Origin: Candidatus Borrarchaeota archaeon
GTDB lineage: Archaea > Asgardarchaeota > Sifarchaeia > Borrarchaeales > Borrarchaeaceae
Reading direction: 5' to 3'
Length of the DNA: 21,059 nucleotides
Assembly (NCBI GenBank): GCA_016840645.1
Contig: JAEORY010000015.1
Location: forward strand, 1 to 21,059
Part shown: one piece after another, positions 11,084 through 17,292 of the stretch
How positions within the stretch are numbered: position 1 is the first letter of the stretch
How the letters are laid out: every line of letters starts with the position of its first letter
Notes under the pieces: model-generated
What the model was told of the DNA's origin: nothing
What the model saw: the letters and a program-made list of their open reading frames with translations, nothing else
The model's database searches: none
Made by a program: the position numbers and the translations under genes

Positions 11084-11120
11084 CCTTTCGGAACTATTAT
11101 GGCTTGTCTTTAAAATCGGG
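11084..11120 (-). promoter_or_regulatory. Promoter/RBS module for the coiled-coil zinc-ribbon gene
   Basis: CCCGATTTTAAAGAC, AAGCCATAATAG, then CGAAAGG. The whole upstream part is translated as the tail of 11097-11366 (NPDFKDKP), whose stop is the TAA of TAATAG. Confidence 0.73.
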
Positions 11121-11366
11121 ATTCAATATGCTGTATTTTACTTTTTGTTTTTTTAGATCATAAAATTCTTCGTTGAAAGTAGCATATTCTCCAGTTGTTA
11201 TCTTCTTGTCGCTATAGATTCTTTCAAAACAAGGTTTTAGTTCAGGATGTTTTTGTAGAATATCAGCTATTTCCTGATATTGACATGTCAAAATCTCTGA
11301 ATAACACAGTACAAAAAGACCCAAAAAGGCAAGAATTATCGCAAACAAACTCAGTAAGTCTTCCAT
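11097..11366 (-). CDS. Single-pass membrane protein (89 aa)
   Basis: Starts MEDLLSLFAIILAFLGLFVL, one membrane helix, then a cytoplasmic or periplasmic helical part (QEIADILQKHPELKPCFERI) and a tail NPDFKDKP derived from the next promoter module. RBS AAAGGATAG, formed by the last codons of the upstream gene (LysGly stop), so the two genes are coupled. Function unknown. Confidence 0.72.
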   Translation of the reverse strand: MEDLLSLFAIILAFLGLFVLCYSEILTCQYQEIADILQKHPELKPCFERIYSDKKITTGEYATFNEEFYDLKKQKVKYSILNPDFKDKP

Positions 11367-11369
11367 TTT

Positions 11370-11552
11370 CTATCCTTTAGGCTTTTCTGCTTGCAGTCCA
11401 GCGATAAGAGCAGCAGTTTCAGCCTTATCCATATTAACTACAGATATTTTCTCAGTCCTACCAGACGGATCTAATGAACGAATCGACAAATTTGTGATCT
11501 TACCGTTCACGCTCTTGATTTCTACTTCTCGATCTCCAATCTTAATAATCAT
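11370..11552 (-). CDS. Small hypothetical protein (60 aa)
   Basis: Starts MIIKIGDREVEIKSVNGKIT. A run of beta strands (IIKIGDREVEIKSV, ITNLSIRSL) is followed by a helix (KAETAALIAGLQAEKPKG); this looks like a compact beta-beta-beta-alpha fold. No cysteine. RBS GAAAGGATAAACAA. It shares a transcript with the membrane protein 11097-11366. Confidence 0.72.
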   Translation of the reverse strand: MIIKIGDREVEIKSVNGKITNLSIRSLDPSGRTEKISVVNMDKAETAALIAGLQAEKPKG

Positions 11553-11560
11553 TTGTTTAT

Positions 11561-11597
11561 CCTTTCAAATGTATTACCTTTTTGATTATTTTGCGGG
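11561..11597 (-). promoter_or_regulatory. Promoter/RBS module for the 60-aa/89-aa pair
   Basis: Variant CCCGCAAAATAATC, AAAAAGGTAATAC, then GAAAGG. Confidence 0.7.
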
Positions 11598-11620
11598 AAA
11601 GTTTCTTCGAAACGGAAAAA

Positions 11621-12343
11621 TTATTCCCATTCGCAGATGAACCCAGAGGTCTCTGACTCATCTGTCGCATCTTTAAGTCTACTTTGCATCAATACATACG
11701 ATCCACCAAGTTTAGGATAGGTATTTAGCCAAAGACTTTTATCAACAGGTTTGCCATTTCCCCATTTCCAGCCTTCTTTGCTGGAACCAGCACCAACCCA
11801 AAATCTGATATTTCCGAATTGGTGTTTAAGAATAACCATTTCAGCTTCAGTTTCAAGATAAACTAGATGACCTCCCATAGCCTTGCAACGCTTACTCGCT
11901 TCTTTAGCTGTTACATTAGATACAAATGCTATATAGATGTGTCCTCTATACTTATATCCACAAGTCTTCAAAATAGAAGCAGAGACTTTAGGAGTAACTT
12001 TCTTATTGACTACATCTATTCCTTCGGACTCTATAGCTTCTTTGACTGCATCGATTTGAGCTAAAAACTTAGTCTTTTCGAAACCTACAGAATCATTTGC
12101 TGCACTTTTCAGCCTACCGATACAATTCTCGCCTGCTCGTTTTATAGTTTTAGCTCTAACTTTCTTAGCTCTTTCTATAACAGGAACAGTAGACTTTTTG
12201 TAAAAGGCATTTGCTGATGCTACCTTGTCATTATAATACGACATAACATGTTGGATGTATCGATCAGCACGATTCGCAGGTTTAACCACCTCAGCAACAG
12301 TAATAGATGCTAACAGCAACAGTAATACAAGTATCTTTTTCAT
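11621..12343 (-). CDS. Secreted C-type-lectin-like protein (240 aa)
   Basis: A signal peptide (MKKILVLLLLLASITVA) is followed by a basic helical stalk at about residues 25-115, then a C-type-lectin-like domain at about 128-240. Its marks are: RCKAMGGHLVYL (C153 and the GGHL turn), FWVGAGSS, GWKWGNG, LWLN and FICEWE at the very end (C237). C153 and C237 are the conserved disulphide pair; the second canonical pair is missing, and no EPN or QPD motif for Ca2+-sugar binding is seen, so it may bind protein or sugar in another way. In phages this fold is known in receptor-binding proteins, but a signal peptide is unusual there and points to export from the host. RBS GAAAGGATAATGAA; the gene follows 12360-12572 without its own module. 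Confidence 0.85.
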   Translation of the reverse strand: MKKILVLLLLLASITVAEVVKPANRADRYIQHVMSYYNDKVASANAFYKKSTVPVIERAKKVRAKTIKRAGENCIGRLKSAANDSVGFEKTKFLAQIDAVKEAIESEGIDVVNKKVTPKVSASILKTCGYKYRGHIYIAFVSNVTAKEASKRCKAMGGHLVYLETEAEMVILKHQFGNIRFWVGAGSSKEGWKWGNGKPVDKSLWLNTYPKLGGSYVLMQSRLKDATDESETSGFICEWE

Positions 12344-12359
12344 TTCATTATCCTTTCAA

Positions 12360-12572
12360 TTATGTGAAGACTTCTATAACTCGATCATTATTAGAAGTAA
12401 CGTTTTTTCTAGCTATATCGAGCAACTCTTCTCCGCCTGGAACTCTACTAAGACGTTCCTCAAGTTCTCTACATGCTTCTTGCAATTGATTATCTCTGGG
12501 AAAATCTACCAATTCCCTATCAAGAGCATAATGTAGTTCTTCGTAATATCTTAGTAATTGTTCTGTATTCAT
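12360..12572 (-). CDS. Small helical protein, leaderless (70 aa)
   Basis: Starts MNTEQLLRYYEELHYALDRE. Almost entirely helical and charged (QLQEACRELEERLSRVPGGE), probably a coiled-coil or helical hairpin. The ATG at 12572 is 5 nt after TAATA without a ribosome-binding site; a longer frame starting at 12590 would begin inside the promoter module. It heads the transcript that also carries the lectin gene; the GAAAGG of that gene comes 4 nt after this stop. Confidence 0.68.
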   Translation of the reverse strand: MNTEQLLRYYEELHYALDRELVDFPRDNQLQEACRELEERLSRVPGGEELLDIARKNVTSNNDRVIEVFT

Positions 12573-12575
12573 GAT

Positions 12576-12602
12576 AGTATTACAACTCATTTATTAATCG
12601 GG
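12576..12602 (-). promoter_or_regulatory. Promoter module without RBS, translated by the upstream gene
   Basis: CCCGATTAATAAATGAG, TTGTAATACTATC, ATG. The upstream gene reads it as TRLINEL-stop, using the TAA of TAATA. Confidence 0.66.
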
Positions 12603-13176
12603 TTGAATTTTCAACAATTTCTTTCATTTTTGGATTAACTTTTGCAGCTAACTTGAAACCTTTAACAAAAACTCCATCATACGCAAGTGCTTTGGAATAA
12701 TGCGTTGACATTATTGCAAGAATTTCACAATCAATGCACATTACTGCCAATACTTTCCAAGAAATATCCTCGAAACGATCTGTAGCAAGAGTATATATGT
12801 TAACATTTGAAGCTTTAGCATATTCTTTGGAATAATGATTTTCAGCGACCTTTTGCAATAAAGGAGCCTTATACTTTCTGCGATTGATAAATTTTTTGCT
12901 ATCACCATAATCGCCAGCAATTACTATTCTATTACCAGCCCAAGAGCCAACTATTTCATCAGCAAGACTTAAAAGCTTTTCGTTCTCTGGAGTACGATCA
13001 GGAAGATGTAAATCGCCACCACCTCTACCATTGCCATCAGACAACAATATGGCCATAGCAGTCATGACCCCATAAGATGACAATCCAAACTCTAAAAGCT
13101 TGAGTCCATCCCCTAATGCATGAGCATTAAGATATTGTTCTTTGTCCAAATTTATCTGTTTGTAATATTGACCCAT
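12580..13176 (-). CDS. Conserved phage-type protein, 'MGQYYK' group (198 aa)
   Basis: Starts MGQYYKQINLDKEQYLNAHA. Proteins with this opening (MGQYYKxxNLDKxEYL followed by a glycine-rich segment GDGLKLLEFGLSSYG) occur in many phages and bacteria; I know no function. Here the features are an alpha/beta domain, GWAGNRIVIAGDYGD-type residues (SWAGNRIVIAGDYGDSKKF) and a hydrophobic strand (LAVMCIDCEILAIM). The C terminus RLINEL is contributed by the next promoter module. RBS GAAAGGATTATATT. Confidence 0.8.
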   Translation of the reverse strand: MGQYYKQINLDKEQYLNAHALGDGLKLLEFGLSSYGVMTAMAILLSDGNGRGGGDLHLPDRTPENEKLLSLADEIVGSWAGNRIVIAGDYGDSKKFINRRKYKAPLLQKVAENHYSKEYAKASNVNIYTLATDRFEDISWKVLAVMCIDCEILAIMSTHYSKALAYDGVFVKGFKLAAKVNPKMKEIVENSTRLINEL

Positions 13177-13184
13177 AATATAAT

Positions 13185-13221
13185 CCTTTCAATCGTATTA
13201 CATTCAATTTGCTGATTCGGG
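13185..13221 (-). promoter_or_regulatory. Promoter/RBS module for the MGQYYK protein
   Basis: CCCGAATCAGCAAATTG, AATGTAATACG, then GAAAGG. Read by the upstream gene as SPESAN-stop. Confidence 0.72.
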
Positions 13222-13695
13222 TGAATCTTCCATAAAGACTTCTGCTGCTGCTTGAGTTTTAATCTCTTTACCAATTGTCATATTATAGACTGCTCCGAGA
13301 TTAGCAAGTTGTTCTAGTGTAGGAGTTTCCATTTTAGGCATAAACTCAATTCCAAACTTTTTACAACAATCTGGACAAAGTTGCATAAATCCGATCATAG
13401 GAACAACCATTCTCTTGTTGTTATGATCTTCTTTGTGAAGCATATTTAGCCATTTGGCTCTAACATTTTTATCTTCTGGCAAAGGAAAACGATTAAGGAA
13501 TATTTCTCCCAAAGGAATATCCATTGCCTCTCTTAGTTTTATTTCATATTCAGCATCTAACGGGTTAAACTTAACGCCTTGCAAAGACAGTTTTTCCATT
13601 GCAATTAAACGTCTTTCAAAGACATAAGAGATATGTATGCCTTTCTTGTTACAACACCAACAAGTGAAGTTAGCCCAGATTTCGGCTTTAATCAT
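13204..13695 (-). CDS. Protein with two cysteine clusters, probable zinc binder (163 aa)
   Basis: Starts MIKAEIWANFTCWCCNKKGI. C12, C14, C15 and CPDCC (C107, C110, C111) could come together as one zinc site with the helical segment between them (EIKLREAMDIPLGEIFLNRF) as an insertion. Hydrophobic middle, acidic tail ending MEDSPESAN, the last five residues being promoter-derived. The ATG overlaps the upstream TGA (ATGA) and has only a weak AGAGAA in front, so translation is coupled to the ribbon protein 13692-13946. Family not recognised. Confidence 0.75.
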   Translation of the reverse strand: MIKAEIWANFTCWCCNKKGIHISYVFERRLIAMEKLSLQGVKFNPLDAEYEIKLREAMDIPLGEIFLNRFPLPEDKNVRAKWLNMLHKEDHNNKRMVVPMIGFMQLCPDCCKKFGIEFMPKMETPTLEQLANLGAVYNMTIGKEIKTQAAAEVFMEDSPESAN

Positions 13696-13946
13696 TGTAT
13701 TAGAAGATTCTCTGGGTTGGTTAAATTGTTTTTTCCAACGATTCTTTTCTTTTGCTTGTTTGCGTTTTTGATCTTCTTTTGATCTTCTTTTGTTTTCTCT
13801 TGTACTTGTTGAGCTTTTTCCATGACTCCATCATGAGATTTGCAGGCACGTTTTCCGTCGCCAATGGAGCGAGTAGTGCTTTTGAGTACAATTTCTCCGC
13901 ATTCAGAGCAAGTACATTTTGGTGGTCCATTCTTATCTTTAGACAT
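13692..13946 (-). CDS. Small zinc-knuckle protein with charged coiled-coil tail (84 aa)
   Basis: Starts MSKDKNGPPKCTCSECGEIV. CxCxxC at 11-16, with C35 and H38 (CKSHDG), forms a likely zinc site; it is followed by a lysine/glutamine-rich helix (VMEKAQQVQEKTKEDQKKIK) and a basic end (NKQKKRIVGKNNLTNP). Such a layout fits an RNA- or protein-binding adaptor. RBS GAAAGGTTAGAACA. It is the first gene of a coupled pair with 13204-13695. Confidence 0.75.
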   Translation of the reverse strand: MSKDKNGPPKCTCSECGEIVLKSTTRSIGDGKRACKSHDGVMEKAQQVQEKTKEDQKKIKNANKQKKRIVGKNNLTNPENLLIQ

Positions 13947-13954
13947 TGTTCTAA

Positions 13955-13991
13955 CCTTTCAACTCTATTATAAAAAGATTTGTTAATCGGG
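13955..13991 (-). promoter_or_regulatory. Promoter/RBS module for the zinc-knuckle pair
   Basis: CCCGATTAACAAATC, TTTTTATAATAG, then GAAAGG; CCC GAT TAA ends the upstream protein as PD-stop. Confidence 0.76.
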
Positions 13992-14174
13992 TGGATTGAA
14001 TCCAGCTATCCTCATTATGCTTTCGGCTCCAGTTATGCTCCTCGACAAACTATAACCTACATGTTCAAATGCCTTAACCGTCTCATCAAAAACAGCATCG
14101 ATACCACGCTCTTCTACGCTTCTTTTGATATATTCTATCCAATCATTAACAATTTCTTTTGTTCCATCATCCAT
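13983..14174 (-). CDS. Small helical protein with Pro-Asp tail (63 aa)
   Basis: Starts MDDGTKEIVNDWIEYIKRSV and ends AGFNPPD. Two or three helices, acidic at the start; no recognised family. There is no promoter module between it and the DUF932 gene, only a terminator-like hairpin, so it must be expressed by read-through or from a cryptic promoter. Its ribosome-binding site AAAGGAATATAAA is partly paired in a small TTCC-TTTTTA-GGAA hairpin. Confidence 0.65.
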   Translation of the reverse strand: MDDGTKEIVNDWIEYIKRSVEERGIDAVFDETVKAFEHVGYSLSRSITGAESIMRIAGFNPPD

Positions 14175-14185
14175 TTTATATTCCT

Positions 14186-14223
14186 AAAAAGGAACCTTTG
14201 GGTGCTCCCTCCAGCACCCAAAG
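14186..14223 (-). terminator. Terminator-like hairpin after the DUF932 gene
   Basis: CTTTGGGTGCT and AGCACCCAAAG make an 11-bp perfect stem around GGAGGG. The T-run (TTTTT) comes 5 nt after the stem instead of directly, so termination may be incomplete, which would allow expression of 13983-14174. Confidence 0.75.
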
Positions 14224-14234
14224 ACCCAAATCCC

Positions 14235-15251
14235 TTATGCAAGCAACGCATCAGCAGTTTGAACCATTACCTTATATGCATTATCCTTAAGCCTTGCGTT
14301 AGCTCCGAGAAGCAAGCTATCCATACGAGCTTCCGCGATAACGCCAGTCTCTTTGCCCTTGTAGCTACTCTCATGATCTACATATTGAGTAATAGCGTTG
14401 AATGCAGCCCAAGCAGTTCCCCGAACTCCATCGATGTTCTGAGGATCATCGGTAAACGCAGCCATGATTCCCGCTCTGGCTTTAGCTCTGCGAGTATCAT
14501 TCTTACCTTTTTCTTTCGGGAAAAGAAGATACGTCATTGCCTTCAACTGTTCGATATCGAACTTGACAGTTGTAAGCTTTTGAGCACTTCCATGGAATTC
14601 ATCAAACTTCTTTTGCGAAGTCTGGATGCATTTACGAGCTTCATCAAGCTTTTCCATGATATTGCCCTTATGACGAATCGTCAAACCCTTTGATTCGTTA
14701 GCAGTAGCAAGCGAAAGAGTATTCCAACAAACTACCCTTACAGAAGTAGGCATTACCCTAATTGCCCTTGAACCATCATGAGCAGTAGTAAACAGAATAT
14801 ACTGTTCAAGCTTGTCGTCAGCAACAACTTCAAACTCTTGCGGCATTTTGGCAAGCATCCAAACGACCTTACCACCTTTGAGACTTCCAGCAGCTTCGTA
14901 CTTGATAATGCCGTCTTGGTGAAGATTGTCTACGAAATCGAATGCTTCGCAGTTTTGTACAACTTTGTACTTGTCGGTAACATTTCCGAGATGGAAGAAA
15001 TTGTCGGAACGAATGTTAGCGAGTCCAGGAATTTCCTGATGAACAACTGTCTTGGACCCATCGGCATTTTCTACTACGCGATGAATATACAACTGATGTT
15101 GTTCAACCAGCCAGTCGATTTGAGCTTCCTTCTTGATCTCATCGCTATTCATGAGATGATCAGATACTTTGTATCCAGCATCCCACCAAGGAGGTTTGAA
15201 AGCAAATGCGGCTTCTCTTGTACCGTCCTGTCTCTTCGTTACATGATCCAT
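14235..15251 (-). CDS. DUF932 / phage-plasmid-like protein (338 aa)
   Basis: Starts MDHVTKRQDGTREAAFAFKP. I recognise the DUF932 group (phage/plasmid-like protein), here of usual size. Supporting segments are PWWDAGYKVSD near the start, GNVTDKYKVVQNCEAFDFVD at about residues 90-109, RVMPTSVRVVCWNTLSLATA in the middle, and a helical C-terminal half with DEARKCIQTSQKKFDEF. Function is not established for the family; members sit in phages and conjugative plasmids. The gene is richer in G+C than most neighbours and is followed by a strong hairpin, so it is likely well expressed. RBS GAAAGGATGAAAAA; its leader is unusual (see promoter entry). Confidence 0.88.
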   Translation of the reverse strand: MDHVTKRQDGTREAAFAFKPPWWDAGYKVSDHLMNSDEIKKEAQIDWLVEQHQLYIHRVVENADGSKTVVHQEIPGLANIRSDNFFHLGNVTDKYKVVQNCEAFDFVDNLHQDGIIKYEAAGSLKGGKVVWMLAKMPQEFEVVADDKLEQYILFTTAHDGSRAIRVMPTSVRVVCWNTLSLATANESKGLTIRHKGNIMEKLDEARKCIQTSQKKFDEFHGSAQKLTTVKFDIEQLKAMTYLLFPKEKGKNDTRRAKARAGIMAAFTDDPQNIDGVRGTAWAAFNAITQYVDHESSYKGKETGVIAEARMDSLLLGANARLKDNAYKVMVQTADALLA

Positions 15252-15259
15252 TTTTTCAT

Positions 15260-15318
15260 CCTTTCAAGGTTAAAGAATCGTTTGTTTCATGTATATTACG
15301 GTTTGTTTAAAAATCGGG
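15260..15318 (-). promoter_or_regulatory. Promoter module with inverted repeat and short upstream frame
   Basis: CCCGATTTTTAAACAAACC, then GTAATATAC and ATGAAACAAACGATTCTTTAA, a leaderless six-codon frame (MKQTIL), then CCTTGAAAGG and the DUF932 start. ATCGTTTGTTT (15320-15330) and AAACAAACGAT (15277-15287) form an 11-bp perfect inverted repeat that brackets the promoter core. Confidence 0.6.
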
Positions 15319-15330
15319 AAAACAAACGAT
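15277..15330. repeat. 11-bp inverted repeat around the DUF932 promoter
   Basis: ATCGTTTGTTT at 15277-15287 (+ strand) and its exact complement at 15320-15330, 32 nt apart. It could be an operator pair, or an RNA hairpin at the 5' end. Confidence 0.65.
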
Positions 15331-15489
15331 CATTTAGTCTAATAATTGATAACCTTATTATGGAGAGCGACTTAAATAAGCAACTGGACACCGATCTCAC
15401 AGGGTTTCGACCCTCCACCGATGTCCAGATTATCCCGCCATAGATCATGAAAGTAGCGATCTCTCAGTGTCTATATCGAGACTGCTTCT
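15319..15489 (-). ncRNA. Structured non-coding stretch, candidate RNA
   Basis: A 170-bp gap without a gene. On the minus strand CTGGACA (15422-15428) pairs with TGTCCAG (15384-15390) and encloses a 5-bp hairpin AGGGT-CGAA-ACCCT. An outer helix of GAGAG/CTCTC and AGT/ACT blocks (about 15363-15373 with 15451-15465) could close the whole unit, and GTCT...AGAC forms a further hairpin near 15470. ATCGGTG occurs twice. No promoter module and no T-run, so it would be cut from the 15490-16183 transcript, or be its 3' untranslated region. Confidence 0.42.
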
Positions 15490-15741
15490 TTACGGACAGC
15501 TAAATATTTTCGGACCTTCTATAAAGCTTTTTTCTATCAATTGATCTTCTATCTCGCTATGCATACAATCTACTTGATCGTCAAAACCTGTATAATTCAA
15601 AACAGTTTTTTCAATAACATCTAGGTTGAGATCAGTATACATATCAAAATCTACATCATCCTTTAAATATGAGATACGAGAATCATGAGCATACAATACA
15701 TGATCTATATCATCTTCTGTTATTTCCCACGTATAACTCAT
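15490..15741 (-). CDS. Small acidic protein, paralogue of 15743-16183 (83 aa)
   Basis: Starts MSYTWEITEDDIDHVLYAHD. The start at 15741 follows AAAAGGGACTAAA, which overlaps the last codons of the upstream gene. It aligns with the second half of that gene: TWEITEDDI with QWEISWDDI, LDVIEKTVLN with LDRVLETINI, and SEIEDQLIEKSFIEGPK with SMIEDVLIKDGCIGATK. So the two arose by tandem duplication, with this copy lacking the N-terminal region. Strongly acidic (DDVDFDMYTDLNLD). Function unknown. Confidence 0.75.
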   Translation of the reverse strand: MSYTWEITEDDIDHVLYAHDSRISYLKDDVDFDMYTDLNLDVIEKTVLNYTGFDDQVDCMHSEIEDQLIEKSFIEGPKIFSCP

Positions 15742-15742
15742 T

Positions 15743-16183
15743 TTAGTCCCTTTTAGGAAGAGGAAAAAGTTTTGTAGCTCCAATACAACCATCTTTTATT
15801 AACACATCTTCTATCATGCTTTTACCACATGCTATCTTATCTTTTTTGCCGTCAAACTTTAGAGTTTCTCCCAAAATACCTTCATATTCTTGAGCATCTA
15901 TATTAATAGTTTCTAAAACTCTGTCAAGGTCAAGATTATTAGGAATACCGTGTTCAAGTAAGATTTCTGTTATATCATCCCAACTAATTTCCCATTGAAA
16001 GTCCTCTTCTACAGAAATCTCCAGTACAAACTGTTCTTTCCCTTCAAACACAAGTTTTTCTCCATCTTCTAAAAGATGATTATTAAACAGGAAGGTTATA
16101 TCATCACCACTCATTTTGGAGATACGATCCCTAAAGAGTTCAAGAACGTTTCCTGTGTCCATTGGCATATATCTTTTAATCAT
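15743..16183 (-). CDS. Acidic protein, longer paralogue of 15490-15741 (146 aa)
   Basis: Starts MIKRYMPMDTGNVLELFRDR. Residues 1-55 are an extra domain with a helix and strand (GDDITFLFNNHLLEDGEKLV); residues about 60-146 are shared with the downstream gene. Acidic overall, with one CGKS-like cysteine (IACGKSMIED). Stop and next start are separated by one base, so the pair is coupled. The RBS is a weaker GAAAGAA. Not recognised. Confidence 0.75.
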   Translation of the reverse strand: MIKRYMPMDTGNVLELFRDRISKMSGDDITFLFNNHLLEDGEKLVFEGKEQFVLEISVEEDFQWEISWDDITEILLEHGIPNNLDLDRVLETINIDAQEYEGILGETLKFDGKKDKIACGKSMIEDVLIKDGCIGATKLFPLPKRD

Positions 16184-16191
16184 TGTTTTAT

Positions 16192-16228
16192 TCTTTCAGT
16201 GCTATTGTATCATGCTTTTTAAATCGGG
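16192..16228 (-). promoter_or_regulatory. Promoter/RBS module for the paralogous pair
   Basis: CCCGATTTAAAAAGC, ATGATACAATAG, then GAAAGAA. Confidence 0.7.
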
Positions 16229-16232
16229 AAGT

Positions 16233-17000
16233 TTACCCACGACTAGGTAAAAGATGACTGAATCTTTTCTTTTTTCTACGCAACTCAATTATTTTCTTGT
16301 ATCTTATAACCTTAAAACTTGAACCGTGTAATACTACAACAGGATTCTTTTTACTCTTATTCTGAAGTCCATTACAACTCAGACATTTATCACAAGTGGT
16401 ATGGCCTCCAACATTCTTATCTGCCGGACAATGATATTCATCATCCAACAAATCTTCATCTTCTAATACAATACGAAACGTGCGATAACCTAAAGACTTG
16501 GCTTTCAAAGCTTCAGCAACAGAATCTACAGAAGCCATACAATAATTTGCAAGTTTCTTATTTCTTTTCCATTGGTGAGTATACCCAGTAATCCCCTTTG
16601 TTCTACTTACAATATCTTTCCAAACATCGTAAGGGACAGCAGCAGGGTCACCATAAGAGCCAATACGTATTGTTCTATCTTTTATCTTGTTATAGATATC
16701 ATCATTGATATGTGGGTATGAACCGCGTTTATATGCCTTGTAGACATTATAAGGGGAATGGCCAAGATTTACATAACAGGTTCCCCACGTTCGGTGCTTA
16801 CAATCACCGCAAATCGAAGAGTCTAAATCTTTATTTGAGGCATCACAGGGTGGAACATTTTGCAACAATATCCAAGATTGAAGCATTGACCCAGTTTTAC
16901 GATTATCGGTACGTTTAAGTCCAGTGACAATAACCACAATAGGCTCACCATCTATCTGACTTGGACCTTCATACACTATTACGCCGTTAGGTTTAGCCAT
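16233..17000 (-). CDS. Conserved cysteine-rich phage protein of unknown function (255 aa)
   Basis: Starts MAKPNGVIVYEGPSQIDGEP. This is a type of protein I have seen repeatedly in phages: a C64-GDC67-x7-C75 cluster, then IRIGSYGDPAAVPYDVW, GYTHQW, NYCMASVDS, GYRTFRI, and a second cluster C191-P...TTC203-DKC206-LSC209-NG. Two metal sites (zinc or iron-sulphur) are likely. The spacing of CxxC clusters and the conserved GYTHQW suggest an enzyme, but no reaction is known to me. The C terminus is very basic (RYKKIIELRRKKKRFSHLLP), fitting nucleic-acid contact. RBS GAAAGGACATAAAA. Confidence 0.83.
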   Translation of the reverse strand: MAKPNGVIVYEGPSQIDGEPIVVIVTGLKRTDNRKTGSMLQSWILLQNVPPCDASNKDLDSSICGDCKHRTWGTCYVNLGHSPYNVYKAYKRGSYPHINDDIYNKIKDRTIRIGSYGDPAAVPYDVWKDIVSRTKGITGYTHQWKRNKKLANYCMASVDSVAEALKAKSLGYRTFRIVLEDEDLLDDEYHCPADKNVGGHTTCDKCLSCNGLQNKSKKNPVVVLHGSSFKVIRYKKIIELRRKKKRFSHLLPSRG

Positions 17001-17008
17001 TTTTATGT

Positions 17009-17044
17009 CCTTTCAGACCTATTATAAATGATTAAAGAATCGGG
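17009..17044 (-). promoter_or_regulatory. Promoter/RBS module for the 255-aa cysteine-rich protein
   Basis: CCCGATTCTTTAATC, ATTTATAATAGG, then GAAAGG. Perfect TATAAT. Confidence 0.76.
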
Positions 17045-17047
17045 TAA

Positions 17048-17245
17048 TTATTCTATTCTTGATCTTAATTCTTTTATAGCTTTATTTAAACGACAATTTT
17101 CTTCATGTTTGAATGGAAGACTAAAAGAATTTGCCTTACAACAAGGACAGACTCCAACTTGTGTATCTTCTGCATATTCTGAAATTTCATTATATCCCTC
17201 GTCTTCTAACCATTCTAATAATGCTAATATTTCTTTGTCTGACAT
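17048..17245 (-). CDS. Small protein with Cys-Cys-His-Cys motif (65 aa)
   Basis: Starts MSDKEILALLEWLEDEGYNE, an acidic helical N terminus, then C33-PCC36...H47-EENC51, a plausible zinc finger, and a final helix (LNKAIKELRSRIE). The start at 17245 is chosen because GAAAGGTAAGACAATA precedes it; a longer frame that includes the ribosome-binding site itself would need a non-ATG start. Confidence 0.75.
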   Translation of the reverse strand: MSDKEILALLEWLEDEGYNEISEYAEDTQVGVCPCCKANSFSLPFKHEENCRLNKAIKELRSRIE

Positions 17246-17255
17246 TATTGTCTTA

Positions 17256-17292
17256 CCTTTCAATACTATTATGATTTGATTTGTTGATCGGG
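17256..17292 (-). promoter_or_regulatory. Promoter/RBS module for the 65-aa protein
   Basis: CCCGATCAACAAATC, AAATCATAATAG, then GAAAGG. Confidence 0.76.

Noticed and set aside
11598..11620. Terminator after the lectin gene
   Set aside because: GTTTC-GAA-GAAAC is only a 5-bp stem and is followed by just three T residues, much weaker than the four terminators listed.
13980..15443. Long plus-strand open frames (237 and 221 codons) opposite the DUF932 gene and its neighbours
   Set aside because: They lie antisense to a recognised gene, have no ribosome-binding site, and read as low-complexity hydrophobic sequence. All well-supported genes are on the minus strand.
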